Assembly (NCBI RefSeq): GCF_009720775.1
Contig: NZ_WNKW01000002.1
Coordinates: 310,001-374,000, forward strand
Direction: 5' to 3'
Origin: Pseudoduganella danionis
GTDB lineage: Bacteria > Pseudomonadota > Gammaproteobacteria > Burkholderiales > Burkholderiaceae_D
DNA: 64,000 bases
Of the stretch, positions 36,229-44,188 are shown piece by piece; the stretch's first letter is position 1, and each line of letters begins with the position of its first letter. The notes under the pieces are model-generated. The model did no database searches. It saw only the letters and a list, made by a program, of their open reading frames with translations, and was not told where the DNA came from. Position numbers and translations under genes: made by a program.

Positions 36229-37623
36229 ATGAAAAAAATTCTGCGCTTTTCCCGTTTTTCCCTGCGTGACCTGCTGGTGGCAGCGGCACCGACCATTGTA
36301 CTGATCGTGGGCGTGTGTCTGCTGGCTTACTGGCTGGTCGATCCGGCACCACCGCGCACGGTGCGGCTGGCGACGGGGCAGGACAATAGCGCCTACGCAG
36401 AATTCGGCAAAAAATACGCGGCGGCGCTGGCGGCGCATGGCGTCAAGGTCACGCTGGTGCCTTCGGCCGGCTCGGGCGAGAATCTGCGCCTACTGAAGGA
36501 AGGGCAGGCCGATATCGCTTTCATGCAGAGCGGTACCACCAACGAGGAAGTGGCCGAGCAGGAGGGACTGAGTTCGCTGGGCAGCCTGTTCGTTGAGCCG
36601 CTGTGGCTGTTCCTGCGCGAGCGCAAGGATCATCCTCCGATTACCCGTCTGAGCCAGTTAAAAGGCCTGAAGATCAACTTCGGGCCGGAAGGGGCAGGCG
36701 CGCCACGGCTGTTCCGTCAGGTGCTGGAACTGAACGGCATCGAGAAGCAGCAGGTGCGGCGCTATTCGCTGGCCAATACACCGGCCACGGTAGAACTGCT
36801 GGCCGGCCGTATCGACGGGCTGGTATTCACTTCGGCGCCGGAAGCGCCGCTGATCCAGATGCTGCTGCAGACGCCCGGCATCAAGCTGTTCAACTTCCAT
36901 CAGGCCGAAGCCTATGGCCGCAAGCTGCCTTTCCTGACCCATGTGATGCTGCCACGTGGGATCGTCGATCTGGGGCGCGATCTGCCGGCCAGTAATTTCG
37001 ATCTGATCGCACCCACGGCCACGCTGGTGGCGCGCGAAAATCTGCACCCGGCACTGGTCGATCTGTTCGTGCAGGCAGCGGCCAATATTCACGGCGGTTC
37101 CGGCTGGTTTGCCCAGCAGGGCCAGTTCCCGTCGGCGAAATACTCGGAGATACCCGTGCATCCGGAAGCGGCCAAATTCTACAAGAGCGGCCCGCCGCTG
37201 CTGCAGCGCTATATGACCTTCTGGCTGGCCAATTTCCTCGACCGCATGTGGGTCGTGGTGGTGGCGCTGGGCGCCTTGCTGCTGCCGCTGTCGAAAGTGG
37301 TGCCGCCGCTGTATGTGTGGCGCATCCGTTCGCGCGTGTATCGCTGGTATGGCCAGTTGCGCGCGGTTGAGCAGGCGGTGGAAGCGGCGACGCCGGAAGA
37401 CCGGCTGCAAGTGTATGCGGCGCAGTTACAGCGCCTGAACGAGATCGAGGAACTGGTGAATCAGGTATCGATTCCGCTCTCGTTTGCCGATGGTTTGTAC
37501 GGCTTGCGCAGCCATATACAGTTCGTGCGCAAGCGTATCGAATTCCTGCTGGGTGAGGCGGGCGGTGGCGCGGCGGCGGCCGAGGCAGCGCCGGCCGTCA
37601 GTGCAGCCGTCAGTGCAACTTAA
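36229..37623 (+). CDS. TAXI-family TRAP solute-binding protein, membrane-anchored
   Basis: This 464-residue protein has an N-terminal membrane helix (about residues 18-38) and a TAXI-type periplasmic binding domain (about 45-330: RTVRLATGQDNSAYAEFGKK, LKEGQADIAFMQSGTTNEE, RLSQLKGLKINFGPEGAG). A second membrane helix (about 340-365) and a cytoplasmic, probably coiled C-terminus follow. Ordinary TAXI proteins are soluble and feed a TRAP transporter; no TRAP membrane subunits are adjacent. With the cytoplasmic tail this looks more like a sensor or an anchored binding protein. It follows the giant PBP gene by 28 bases. Confidence 0.85.
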   Translation: MKKILRFSRFSLRDLLVAAAPTIVLIVGVCLLAYWLVDPAPPRTVRLATGQDNSAYAEFGKKYAAALAAHGVKVTLVPSAGSGENLRLLKEGQADIAFMQSGTTNEEVAEQEGLSSLGSLFVEPLWLFLRERKDHPPITRLSQLKGLKINFGPEGAGAPRLFRQVLELNGIEKQQVRRYSLANTPATVELLAGRIDGLVFTSAPEAPLIQMLLQTPGIKLFNFHQAEAYGRKLPFLTHVMLPRGIVDLGRDLPASNFDLIAPTATLVARENLHPALVDLFVQAAANIHGGSGWFAQQGQFPSAKYSEIPVHPEAAKFYKSGPPLLQRYMTFWLANFLDRMWVVVVALGALLLPLSKVVPPLYVWRIRSRVYRWYGQLRAVEQAVEAATPEDRLQVYAAQLQRLNEIEELVNQVSIPLSFADGLYGLRSHIQFVRKRIEFLLGEAGGGAAAAEAAPAVSAAVSAT

Positions 37624-38078
37624 GCGCCTATCCAGGGCAGGCCATCCTTGCACCAGCCGTTGATGTTGCGGCGGTGGCCTACTTCATCCTTGTCGCCTTC
37701 AAAGCCTTCCAGAATATCGTAGCAGTGCTGGTAGCCATGTTCGGTGGCCGATTTGGCAGCGGCGCGCGAGCGCACGCCGGAGCGGCACAGGAACAGCAGG
37801 ATCTGATCCTTGCGGGCCACCGTATTGAGCTGCTCGATGAAATCGGGATTGGCCAGACCGCCCGGATACAGCATCCATTGCACATTGCTGTACTGCGCGT
37901 CGGGGATGGCCACCTTGCCTACCCAGTCGCGCTCGGCATGAGTGCGCACATCGACCAGCTTGATGGCCGGTTCGGCACTGACTAGATCAAATGCTTCCTG
38001 CGGCGTGACAGCGCCCGCGTACGGCCAGTCCTTGCTACGGCTACGGGCCAGGGCGAGGATCTCTTCAATTTTGCTCAT
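37620..38078 (-). CDS. Rhodanese-like sulfurtransferase
   Basis: This 152-residue single rhodanese domain has the active loop CRSGVRSRAAAKSA with the catalytic Cys (about residue 95). Other family segments are LVDVRTHAERDWVGKV and GYQHCYDILEGFEGD. It would carry persulfide sulfur to an acceptor. The ATG at 38078 (MSKIEEILALARS) is preferred; the longer frame to 38213 runs through the glnA control region. It is convergent with the TAXI gene: the two stop codons share the palindrome TTAA at 37620-37623. Confidence 0.9.
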   Translation of the reverse strand: MSKIEEILALARSRSKDWPYAGAVTPQEAFDLVSAEPAIKLVDVRTHAERDWVGKVAIPDAQYSNVQWMLYPGGLANPDFIEQLNTVARKDQILLFLCRSGVRSRAAAKSATEHGYQHCYDILEGFEGDKDEVGHRRNINGWCKDGLPWIGA

Positions 38079-38140
38079 GACGTGTTCCAGTAGTGGGTTT
38101 GCGTTTATTATAGGCTGCCTGCACCCGCTACACGCAAGGC

Positions 38141-38225
38141 TGCACCAAGGCTGTGCATTTTTGGTGGTTTTTCGGAAAATGCACAAAATCGGTGCGAAAA
38201 ATCGGATTTGCACTTATTTGGTGCG
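38141..38225 (+). promoter_or_regulatory. Three NtrC-like binding sites upstream of glnA
   Basis: Three 17-base sites of the form TGCAC-N7-GTGC(A/G) occur at 38141-38157 (TGCACCAAGGCTGTGCA), 38180-38196 and 38209-38225. This is the consensus recognised by NtrC. They lie about 110-190 bases upstream of the sigma-54 promoter, where an enhancer-binding activator would sit. The NtrC gene (glnG) is encoded 3 kb downstream in the same cluster. Confidence 0.8.
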
Positions 38226-38332
38226 GTATTGATGTGCCTCAAATCAGGGCGTGGTTCCGTGCTGGTGAGTTTTTAAAAGAATTTACCTGCACGATGCCTG
38301 CGACTTGAAACATGCACCAAAATGTTTGGAGC

Positions 38333-38348
38333 TGGCACGAATACTGCT
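38333..38348 (+). promoter_or_regulatory. Sigma-54 promoter of glnA
   Basis: TGGCACGAATACTGCT has the -24 GG (38334-38335) and -12 GC (38346-38347) separated by exactly 10 bases, as sigma-54 requires. The -24 block TGGCACG matches the consensus completely. It lies about 45 bases before the glnA start. Confidence 0.85.
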
Positions 38349-38390
38349 TACCAATGACGCACGAGCCCCACATTCCTTTAGGAGATACGC

Positions 38391-39806
38391 ATGGCAATGA
38401 CAGCCGCAGAAGTACTGAAAATGGTCCAGGAAAACGAAGTCAAATTCGTTGATTTCCGTTTCGCTGATACCCGTGGTAAAGAACAGCACGTGACCGTGCC
38501 AGTGTCGCACTTCGATATCGACAAATTCGAATCGGGCCACGCGTTTGACGGCTCCTCGATCGCCGGCTGGAAAGGTATTGAAGCATCGGACATGATCCTG
38601 ATGCCAGACCCAGCAACCGCCCGCATCGACCCGTTCATGGAAGAAACCACCCTGTTCATGCAGTGCGACGTGATCGAACCTGCTGACGGCAAGGGCTATG
38701 ACCGTGACCCACGCTCCATCGCCAAACGCGCTGAAGCCTACCTGAAATCGTCGGGCATGGGCGACACCGCCTACTTCGGCCCAGAACCAGAATTCTTCAT
38801 CTTCGACAGCGTACGCTGGAAGATCGACATGTCCGGCTGCTTCGTTAAAGTGGATTCGGACGAAGCATCGTGGAGCACCGACAAGGAAATCGAAGGCGGC
38901 AACAGCGGCCACCGTCCTACCGTCAAAGGCGGCTACTTCCCAGTGCCACCAGTCGACAGCTTCCAGGACATGCGTTCGGAAATGTGCCTGATCCTCGAAT
39001 CGCTGGGCATTCCGGTCGAAGTACACCACCACGAAGTGGCTGGCGCTGGCCAGAACGAAATCGGCACCAAGTTCTCGACCCTGGTTGAGCGTGCTGACTG
39101 GACCCAGAACCTGAAATACGTGGTCTGGAACGTGGCCCACAGCTACGGCAAAACCGCCACCTTCATGCCGAAACCTATCGTTGGCGACAACGGTTCGGGC
39201 ATGCACGTGCACCAGTCGATCTGGAAAGACGGCGTCAACCTGTTCGCTGGCGACGGCTATGCCGGTCTGTCGGACACCGCGCTGTACTACATCGGCGGTA
39301 TCATCAAGCACGCTAAAGCACTGAACGCGATCACCAACCCAGGTACCAACTCGTACAAACGTCTGGTGCCAGGCTTCGAAGCACCAGTGAAACTGGCTTA
39401 CTCGGCGAAAAACCGTTCGGCTTCGATCCGTATTCCACACGTGGCCAATCCTAAAGGCCGCCGTATCGAAACCCGCTTCCCAGACCCACTGGCCAACGTC
39501 TACCTGTGCTTCGCAGCACTGCTGATGGCTGGTCTGGACGGTATCGCCAACAAGATCCATCCGGGCGAAGCAGCATCGAAAGATCTGTACCACCTGCCAC
39601 CAGAAGAAGACGCACTGATCCCAACCGTGTGCTCGTCGCTGGAAGAAGCACTGGACAACCTGAACAAAGACCGCGAGTTCCTGACCCGTGGCGGCGTGTT
39701 CAGCGATTCCATGATCGATGCCTACATCGAACTGAAAATGCAGGACGTTCAGCGTATGCGTATGACCACGCACCCAGCTGAATTCGATATGTACTACTCG
39801 CTGTAA
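38391..39806 (+). CDS. glnA: Glutamine synthetase, type I
   Basis: This 471-residue GSI makes glutamine from glutamate, ammonia and ATP and forms dodecamers. Diagnostic segments are [27 protein letters not shown], the ATP/glutamate site [14 protein letters not shown] and [11 protein letters not shown]. The adenylylation-site Tyr is present in [10 protein letters not shown], so the enzyme can be silenced by GlnE, whose gene ends this window. The AGGAG site precedes the ATG. A sigma-54 promoter and three NtrC sites lie upstream, and a strong terminator follows. Codon choice is optimised. Confidence 0.98.
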   Translation: MAMTAAEVLKMVQENEVKFVDFRFADTRGKEQHVTVPVSHFDIDKFESGHAFDGSSIAGWKGIEASDMILMPDPATARIDPFMEETTLFMQCDVIEPADGKGYDRDPRSIAKRAEAYLKSSGMGDTAYFGPEPEFFIFDSVRWKIDMSGCFVKVDSDEASWSTDKEIEGGNSGHRPTVKGGYFPVPPVDSFQDMRSEMCLILESLGIPVEVHHHEVAGAGQNEIGTKFSTLVERADWTQNLKYVVWNVAHSYGKTATFMPKPIVGDNGSGMHVHQSIWKDGVNLFAGDGYAGLSDTALYYIGGIIKHAKALNAITNPGTNSYKRLVPGFEAPVKLAYSAKNRSASIRIPHVANPKGRRIETRFPDPLANVYLCFAALLMAGLDGIANKIHPGEAASKDLYHLPPEEDALIPTVCSSLEEALDNLNKDREFLTRGGVFSDSMIDAYIELKMQDVQRMRMTTHPAEFDMYYSL

Positions 39807-39845
39807 TCGCGGTGCACCGGCTAGCCGGTGCCTGTCATGCAGAAC

Positions 39846-39884
39846 AAAACGCGGGGCGAGCAGCGCTTTCCCCGCGTTTTTATT
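39846..39884 (+). terminator. Terminator after glnA
   Basis: The 11-base arms AAAACGCGGGG (39846-39856) and CCCCGCGTTTT (39870-39880) pair perfectly and lead into a T-rich run. It isolates glnA from the downstream glnL/glnG genes. Confidence 0.85.
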
Positions 39885-39928
39885 TGGATGTTGTATAGTC
39901 GGGCTCCATGGTGAGACACGGAAGACTG

Positions 39929-40432
39929 ATGATGAAACACGCGTTCTGTCGCACGCTGGCCGGCCTGCTGATACTGGCGGGCAGTGGCGCTGCGCACGGG
40001 CAGATTTACAAATGCACTTCGCCCACGGGCAGTGTGGAATATACCGACGTGAATCGGGGCAAGCAGTGCAAGGCGATGGAGCTGCCCGGCGTCGTCGTGG
40101 CAGCCCCGCCCAAGCATGCTGCACCGGCGGCACCGGCGGGACGAATCGGTGCGCCGCCAGCGCTGGTGCCCGGTGAATTCCCGCGTGTCGATGCAGCCCA
40201 GCAGCGCGCGCGTGATGCCGACCGGCGCGGCATACTGGAAGAAGAGCTGCGCGCCGAACAGCAGAAGCTGGCCGAGCAGCGTAAGGCTTTCAATAACGGC
40301 GAGCCGGAACGCCAGGGCGATGAACGCAACTACGCCAAGTATCTGGAACGGGTGGCTGGCATGCGGGATAGCATCAGCCGCACGGAAAAAAATATTGACG
40401 CTTTAAAACGTGAGATCGCGAATATCCGATGA
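39929..40432 (+). CDS. DUF4124-domain exported protein
   Basis: This 167-residue exported protein has a signal peptide (FCRTLAGLLILAGSGAAHG) and a DUF4124 domain right after it (QIYKCTSPTGSVEYTDVNRG). A Pro-rich linker leads to a helical tail rich in Arg/Glu/Gln (AQQRARDADRRGILEEELRA and on), likely a coiled coil. Its function is unknown. It overlaps glnL by 4 bases (ATGA), so it is co-translated with the nitrogen sensor kinase, a conserved-looking position between glnA and glnL. Two in-frame ATGs (39929, 39932) can start it. Confidence 0.8.
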   Translation: MMKHAFCRTLAGLLILAGSGAAHGQIYKCTSPTGSVEYTDVNRGKQCKAMELPGVVVAAPPKHAAPAAPAGRIGAPPALVPGEFPRVDAAQQRARDADRRGILEEELRAEQQKLAEQRKAFNNGEPERQGDERNYAKYLERVAGMRDSISRTEKNIDALKREIANIR

Positions 40433-41544
40433 GCAGTTTAGCGAATAGTCTGAATCAGGTATCGGCAGCCGGCGGCCAGCGTCCGGCCGCGCTGGCGGGG
40501 CTGGAGTTGCTGGCTTCGGCCGTGCTGCTGCTCGATGCCGATGGCCGCATCGTGTACGCCAATGCGGCGGCCGAAAACCTGCTGGAAAGCTCGCTCAAGG
40601 CGCTGTCGCGCCAGACCCTGAGCGCACAGTTCCTCAATCCTGCCGAACTCGATAACATCTGCGCCCAGGCGCGCGAGCACCGCTACGCCGACATGCGGCA
40701 GGATCTGATGCTGGAACGGGCCGGGCGCGAAGCGCTGCATGTGCACAGCATCGTCACGGCGCTCGATGAGCCGTCTGGCCATTTGCTGATAGAACTGCGC
40801 GAGCATCTGCAGCATCTGAAGCTCGATCGCGAGGAACGCATCCTCGACCAGAGCCAGGTCAACAAGGAACTGATACGCAATCTGGCGCACGAGATCAAGA
40901 ATCCGCTCGGCGGCATACGCGGCGCGGCGCAGTTGCTGGAGATGGAGCTGCCGGCACTGAATGCGGGCGAGCTGCGCGAATACACCCAAGTCATCATCAA
41001 GGAAGCGGACCGCCTGCAGACGCTGGTGGACCGCCTGCTGGCGCCGCACCGCCGTCCGCACATCGTCGGCGATGTGAATATCCACGAAGTGCTGGAGCGC
41101 GTGCGCAGCCTGATGCTGGCCGAGTTCCCCAGCGGCCTGACCATACGGCGCGATTACGATGCATCGATCCCCGAATTCCGCGGCGATAAAGAGCAGTTAA
41201 TCCAGACGGTGCTCAACATCGCGCACAACGCCGCGCAGGCACTGGCGGCACGCATCGAAGCCGGTGATGCAGAGATCATTTTCAAGACGCGGGTAGCGCG
41301 TCAGGTAACGCTGGCAAAGGTCCGCTACGGGCTGGCATTAGACTTGCATATCATTGATAACGGACCGGGCATCGCGCCGCAGATCCGCGACCGGATTTTC
41401 TACCCGCTGGTGTCGGGCAGAGAAGGCGGGAGCGGTCTGGGGCTGACTCTGGCACAGACCTTCGTGCAGCAGCACATGGGCGTGATCGAGTGCGATAGCC
41501 GGCCTGGATGTACGGACTTCCGCATCCTGCTGCCATTGCCATAA
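40429..41544 (+). CDS. glnL: Nitrogen regulation sensor kinase NtrB
   Basis: This 371-residue soluble histidine kinase NR(II) has an N-terminal PAS domain (about residues 25-130, AVLLLDADGRIVYANAAAE). HisKA follows, with the phospho-His in LIRNLAHEIKNPLGGIRGA (about residue 153), then the ATPase motifs HNAAQAL, IDNGPGIAP and GGSGLGLTLAQTF. It would phosphorylate or dephosphorylate NtrC under PII control. It overlaps the DUF4124 gene by 4 bases and precedes glnG by about 65 bases. Confidence 0.95.
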   Translation: MSSLANSLNQVSAAGGQRPAALAGLELLASAVLLLDADGRIVYANAAAENLLESSLKALSRQTLSAQFLNPAELDNICAQAREHRYADMRQDLMLERAGREALHVHSIVTALDEPSGHLLIELREHLQHLKLDREERILDQSQVNKELIRNLAHEIKNPLGGIRGAAQLLEMELPALNAGELREYTQVIIKEADRLQTLVDRLLAPHRRPHIVGDVNIHEVLERVRSLMLAEFPSGLTIRRDYDASIPEFRGDKEQLIQTVLNIAHNAAQALAARIEAGDAEIIFKTRVARQVTLAKVRYGLALDLHIIDNGPGIAPQIRDRIFYPLVSGREGGSGLGLTLAQTFVQQHMGVIECDSRPGCTDFRILLPLP

Positions 41545-41611
41545 GCGAGTGCGGGCGGAAGCGAAGACCGCGTCCTTGATAGAAGATCCAATGCGGGAAC
41601 ACACAACACAC

Positions 41612-43117
41612 ATGAAGCCAATCTGGATAGTAGACGACGACGAATCGATCCGCTGGGTACTGGAAAAAGCACTCGCACGGGAAAATCTGGCGACCAAGAG
41701 TTTTGCCAATGCCCGCGATGCGATCGCCGCGCTGGAATTTGAAACACCGCAGGTACTGGTGTCCGACATCCGCATGCCGGGCGACTCCGGGCTCGATCTG
41801 CTGCAGCGGGTCAAAGCCCGCTACCCCGGCCTGCCGGTGATTATCATCACGGCCTTCTCGGATCTGGATTCCGCCGTGGCAGCCTTCCAGGGCGGGGCCT
41901 TTGAATATCTGGCCAAACCGTTCGACATCGACAAGGCGGTAGAGCTGATCCGGCGTGCGCTGGACGAGAGCCTGCGCGAGACCAGCGTCGAATCGGGTCC
42001 GGCCGAAACCCCTGAAATACTGGGGCAGGCACCGGCCATGCAGGAAGTTTTCCGTGCCATCGGCCGGCTGTCGCAATCGAATGTGACGGTGCTGATTACG
42101 GGCGAATCCGGTTCCGGCAAGGAGCTGGTGGCGCGTGCGCTGCACAAGCACAGCCCCCGTGCCACCCAGCCTTTCATCGCGCTCAATACCGCGGCGATCC
42201 CGAAAGACCTGCTGGAATCGGAACTGTTCGGCCACGAGCGCGGCGCCTTCACGGGCGCCCAGACTTCGCGGCGCGGCCGGTTCGAACAGGCCGAAGGCGG
42301 CACCCTGTTCCTCGACGAAATCGGCGATATGCCATTCGACCTGCAGACACGTTTGCTGCGGGTGCTATCGGACGGCCACTTCTACCGCGTCGGCGGTCAC
42401 CAGCCGCTGAAAGCCAATGTGCGCGTGATTACGGCGACGCACCAGAATCTCGAGCAGCGTGTGCGCGAAGGCCTGTTCCGTGAAGACTTGTACCACCGTC
42501 TGAACGTGATCCGTCTGCGTCTGCCCAGTTTGAGGGAGCGGCGTGAGGATATCCCCATTCTGGTGCGCCACTTCCTGGTGCAGAGTGCCAAACAATTGGG
42601 CGTGGAAGCCAAGCGCATGAGCGACGCTACGCTGCAGTTCCTGTGCGGGCTGGACCTGCCCGGTAACGTGCGCCAGCTCGAAAACCTGTGCAACTGGATT
42701 ACCGTGATGGCGCCGGGGCAGACCGTGGAGATCAAGGATCTGCCGCTGGAGCTCACGCAGGAGCAGCAGGGTGGTAATGCTGCGCTGGCTGTCGCCAGCA
42801 CGGCCAGCAGCGAACCTTACAGCATGCCCGCTTCGCATGGCACCGTGCATGTGCTGCCGGCGAGTGAAGCCGCACCGGCCAGCGGACCCGATGCGTGGCT
42901 GGCCCTGCTGGAAGCGCAGGCTGCCAGCATGCTGAGCGCGGGCCAGCAGGAAGTCATGGCTGTGCTGGGCCGCCAGTTTGAATCCTCGCTGATCCGTACG
43001 GCGCTCAAGCATACGCACGGGCGCAAGAACGATGCGGCAGTGCGGCTGGGTATAGGCCGTAATACCATTACCCGCAAGATCGCGGAACTCGGCATCGACG
43101 GCGCCAAGGATGACTAG
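41612..43117 (+). CDS. glnG: Nitrogen regulator NtrC, sigma-54 activator
   Basis: This 501-residue NtrC starts MKPIWIVDDDESIRWVLEKA, with the receiver Asp in VSDIRMPGDSG. The AAA+ domain carries GESGSGKELVARAL (Walker A), the sigma-54 contact loop ERGAFTGAQTSR and GGTLFLDEIGDMP (Walker B). A Fis-type HTH ends the protein (ALKHTHGRKNDAAVRLGIGR). The ATG at 41612 matches the family start; an ATG at 41591 would add 7 residues. Its probable sites are the three palindromes upstream of glnA. A terminator follows at 43148-43185. Confidence 0.96.
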   Translation: MKPIWIVDDDESIRWVLEKALARENLATKSFANARDAIAALEFETPQVLVSDIRMPGDSGLDLLQRVKARYPGLPVIIITAFSDLDSAVAAFQGGAFEYLAKPFDIDKAVELIRRALDESLRETSVESGPAETPEILGQAPAMQEVFRAIGRLSQSNVTVLITGESGSGKELVARALHKHSPRATQPFIALNTAAIPKDLLESELFGHERGAFTGAQTSRRGRFEQAEGGTLFLDEIGDMPFDLQTRLLRVLSDGHFYRVGGHQPLKANVRVITATHQNLEQRVREGLFREDLYHRLNVIRLRLPSLRERREDIPILVRHFLVQSAKQLGVEAKRMSDATLQFLCGLDLPGNVRQLENLCNWITVMAPGQTVEIKDLPLELTQEQQGGNAALAVASTASSEPYSMPASHGTVHVLPASEAAPASGPDAWLALLEAQAASMLSAGQQEVMAVLGRQFESSLIRTALKHTHGRKNDAAVRLGIGRNTITRKIAELGIDGAKDD

Positions 43118-43147
43118 GCACTAACGCCCGCGCTGGCCGCTTTCAGG

Positions 43148-43185
43148 TAAGCTCTTGGCTGCAAAGCCAGGAGCTTATTTTTTTT
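43148..43185 (+). terminator. Terminator after glnG
   Basis: The 13-base arms 43148-43160 and 43165-43177 pair around a GCAA tetraloop (one T-G pair), followed by eight T residues. It lies only about 10 bases before the corA start. Confidence 0.9.
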
Positions 43186-43194
43186 GGATACAGT

Positions 43195-44163
43195 ATGTTG
43201 ATCAATTGTGTGGCGTATCAGGATGGCCAGAAGCTGGCCGACATTCCGGTGGAAGACATCAGCGAGTATGTGCGCCAGCCGGAAACCTTCGTCTGGGTGG
43301 CGCTGCGCGACGCCCAGCCGGAAGAACTGCAGGTGATGCAGGAGGAGTTTGGCCTGCACGAGCTGGCCGTCGAGGATGCGCGGCGCGGCCACCAGCGGCC
43401 CAAGATCGAGGAATACGGTGACTCGCTGTTCGTGGTGGTGAAGACCATCGATTGCCGCGATGGCGAAGTGGTGGTGGGCGAAGTCGATATCTTCGTCGGG
43501 GATAACTACGTGCTGTCCTCGCGCGATAGCCACAGCCTGCAGAATTTTCTCGGTGTGCGGGCCCGCGCCGAACGCGAACCGCACATGCTGCGGCAAGGCC
43601 CGGCCTTCGTGCTGTATGCCTTGATGGATGCGGTGGTGGACCGCTATTTCCCCGTGCTGGACATGCTGGAATCGGAACTGGAGCAGATAGAAGAGCTGAT
43701 CTTCTCCAAGGGCAAACAGCGCGACAACATCCAGCACCTGTATGCGCTCAAGCGCAAGGTGACGGAAGTACGCCATGCCGTGGCGCCGCTGATGGAAGCA
43801 GTCGGGCGGCTACACGGCGGGCGTGTGCCGGCCCTGTGCCGCGACACGGGCGAATACTTCCGCGATGTGCACGACCATCTGCACCGCATTAGCGCAGCGC
43901 TGGACAATATCCGCGACACCATCGCCACGGCAATACAGGTCAACCTGTCCATGGTGGCCATCGAGGAAAACGAAGTGAACAAGCGCCTGGCCGCATGGGC
44001 TGCCATTTTCGCCATCTGCACCGCGTTTGCCGGCGTGTGGGGCATGAATTTCAAAGTCATGCCCGAGCTGGAATGGCAGTATGGCTATCCGATGGCGCTC
44101 ACCGTGATGGTGGGCGTGTGCCTGTATCTGTACCGGCGCTTCCGCCGCGCCGGCTGGTTGTAG
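43195..44163 (+). CDS. corA: CorA-type magnesium/cobalt transporter
   Basis: This 322-residue channel has a cytoplasmic funnel domain (about residues 1-255, with the long helices ...LEQIEELIFSKGKQRDNIQH...). Two membrane helices at the C-terminus enclose the signature GMNFKVMPELEWQYGYP (GMN motif near residue 283). The C-terminus is short and basic (YRRFRRAGWL), as in the family. The start ATG at 43195 follows the glnG terminator directly, so its promoter must overlap the terminator stem or lie inside glnG. Confidence 0.95.
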   Translation: MLINCVAYQDGQKLADIPVEDISEYVRQPETFVWVALRDAQPEELQVMQEEFGLHELAVEDARRGHQRPKIEEYGDSLFVVVKTIDCRDGEVVVGEVDIFVGDNYVLSSRDSHSLQNFLGVRARAEREPHMLRQGPAFVLYALMDAVVDRYFPVLDMLESELEQIEELIFSKGKQRDNIQHLYALKRKVTEVRHAVAPLMEAVGRLHGGRVPALCRDTGEYFRDVHDHLHRISAALDNIRDTIATAIQVNLSMVAIEENEVNKRLAAWAAIFAICTAFAGVWGMNFKVMPELEWQYGYPMALTVMVGVCLYLYRRFRRAGWL

Positions 44164-44188
44164 CGCGGCGCTGGCGATGATAGGGCGC

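Noticed and set aside
34497-36296. 599-codon open frame opposite the giant PBP
   Set aside because: It is antisense to conserved transpeptidase sequence, with low-complexity His/Arg/Gln content.
38283-40133. 616-codon open frame opposite glnA
   Set aside because: It is a shadow of glnA codon bias and also covers the glnA promoter and terminator.
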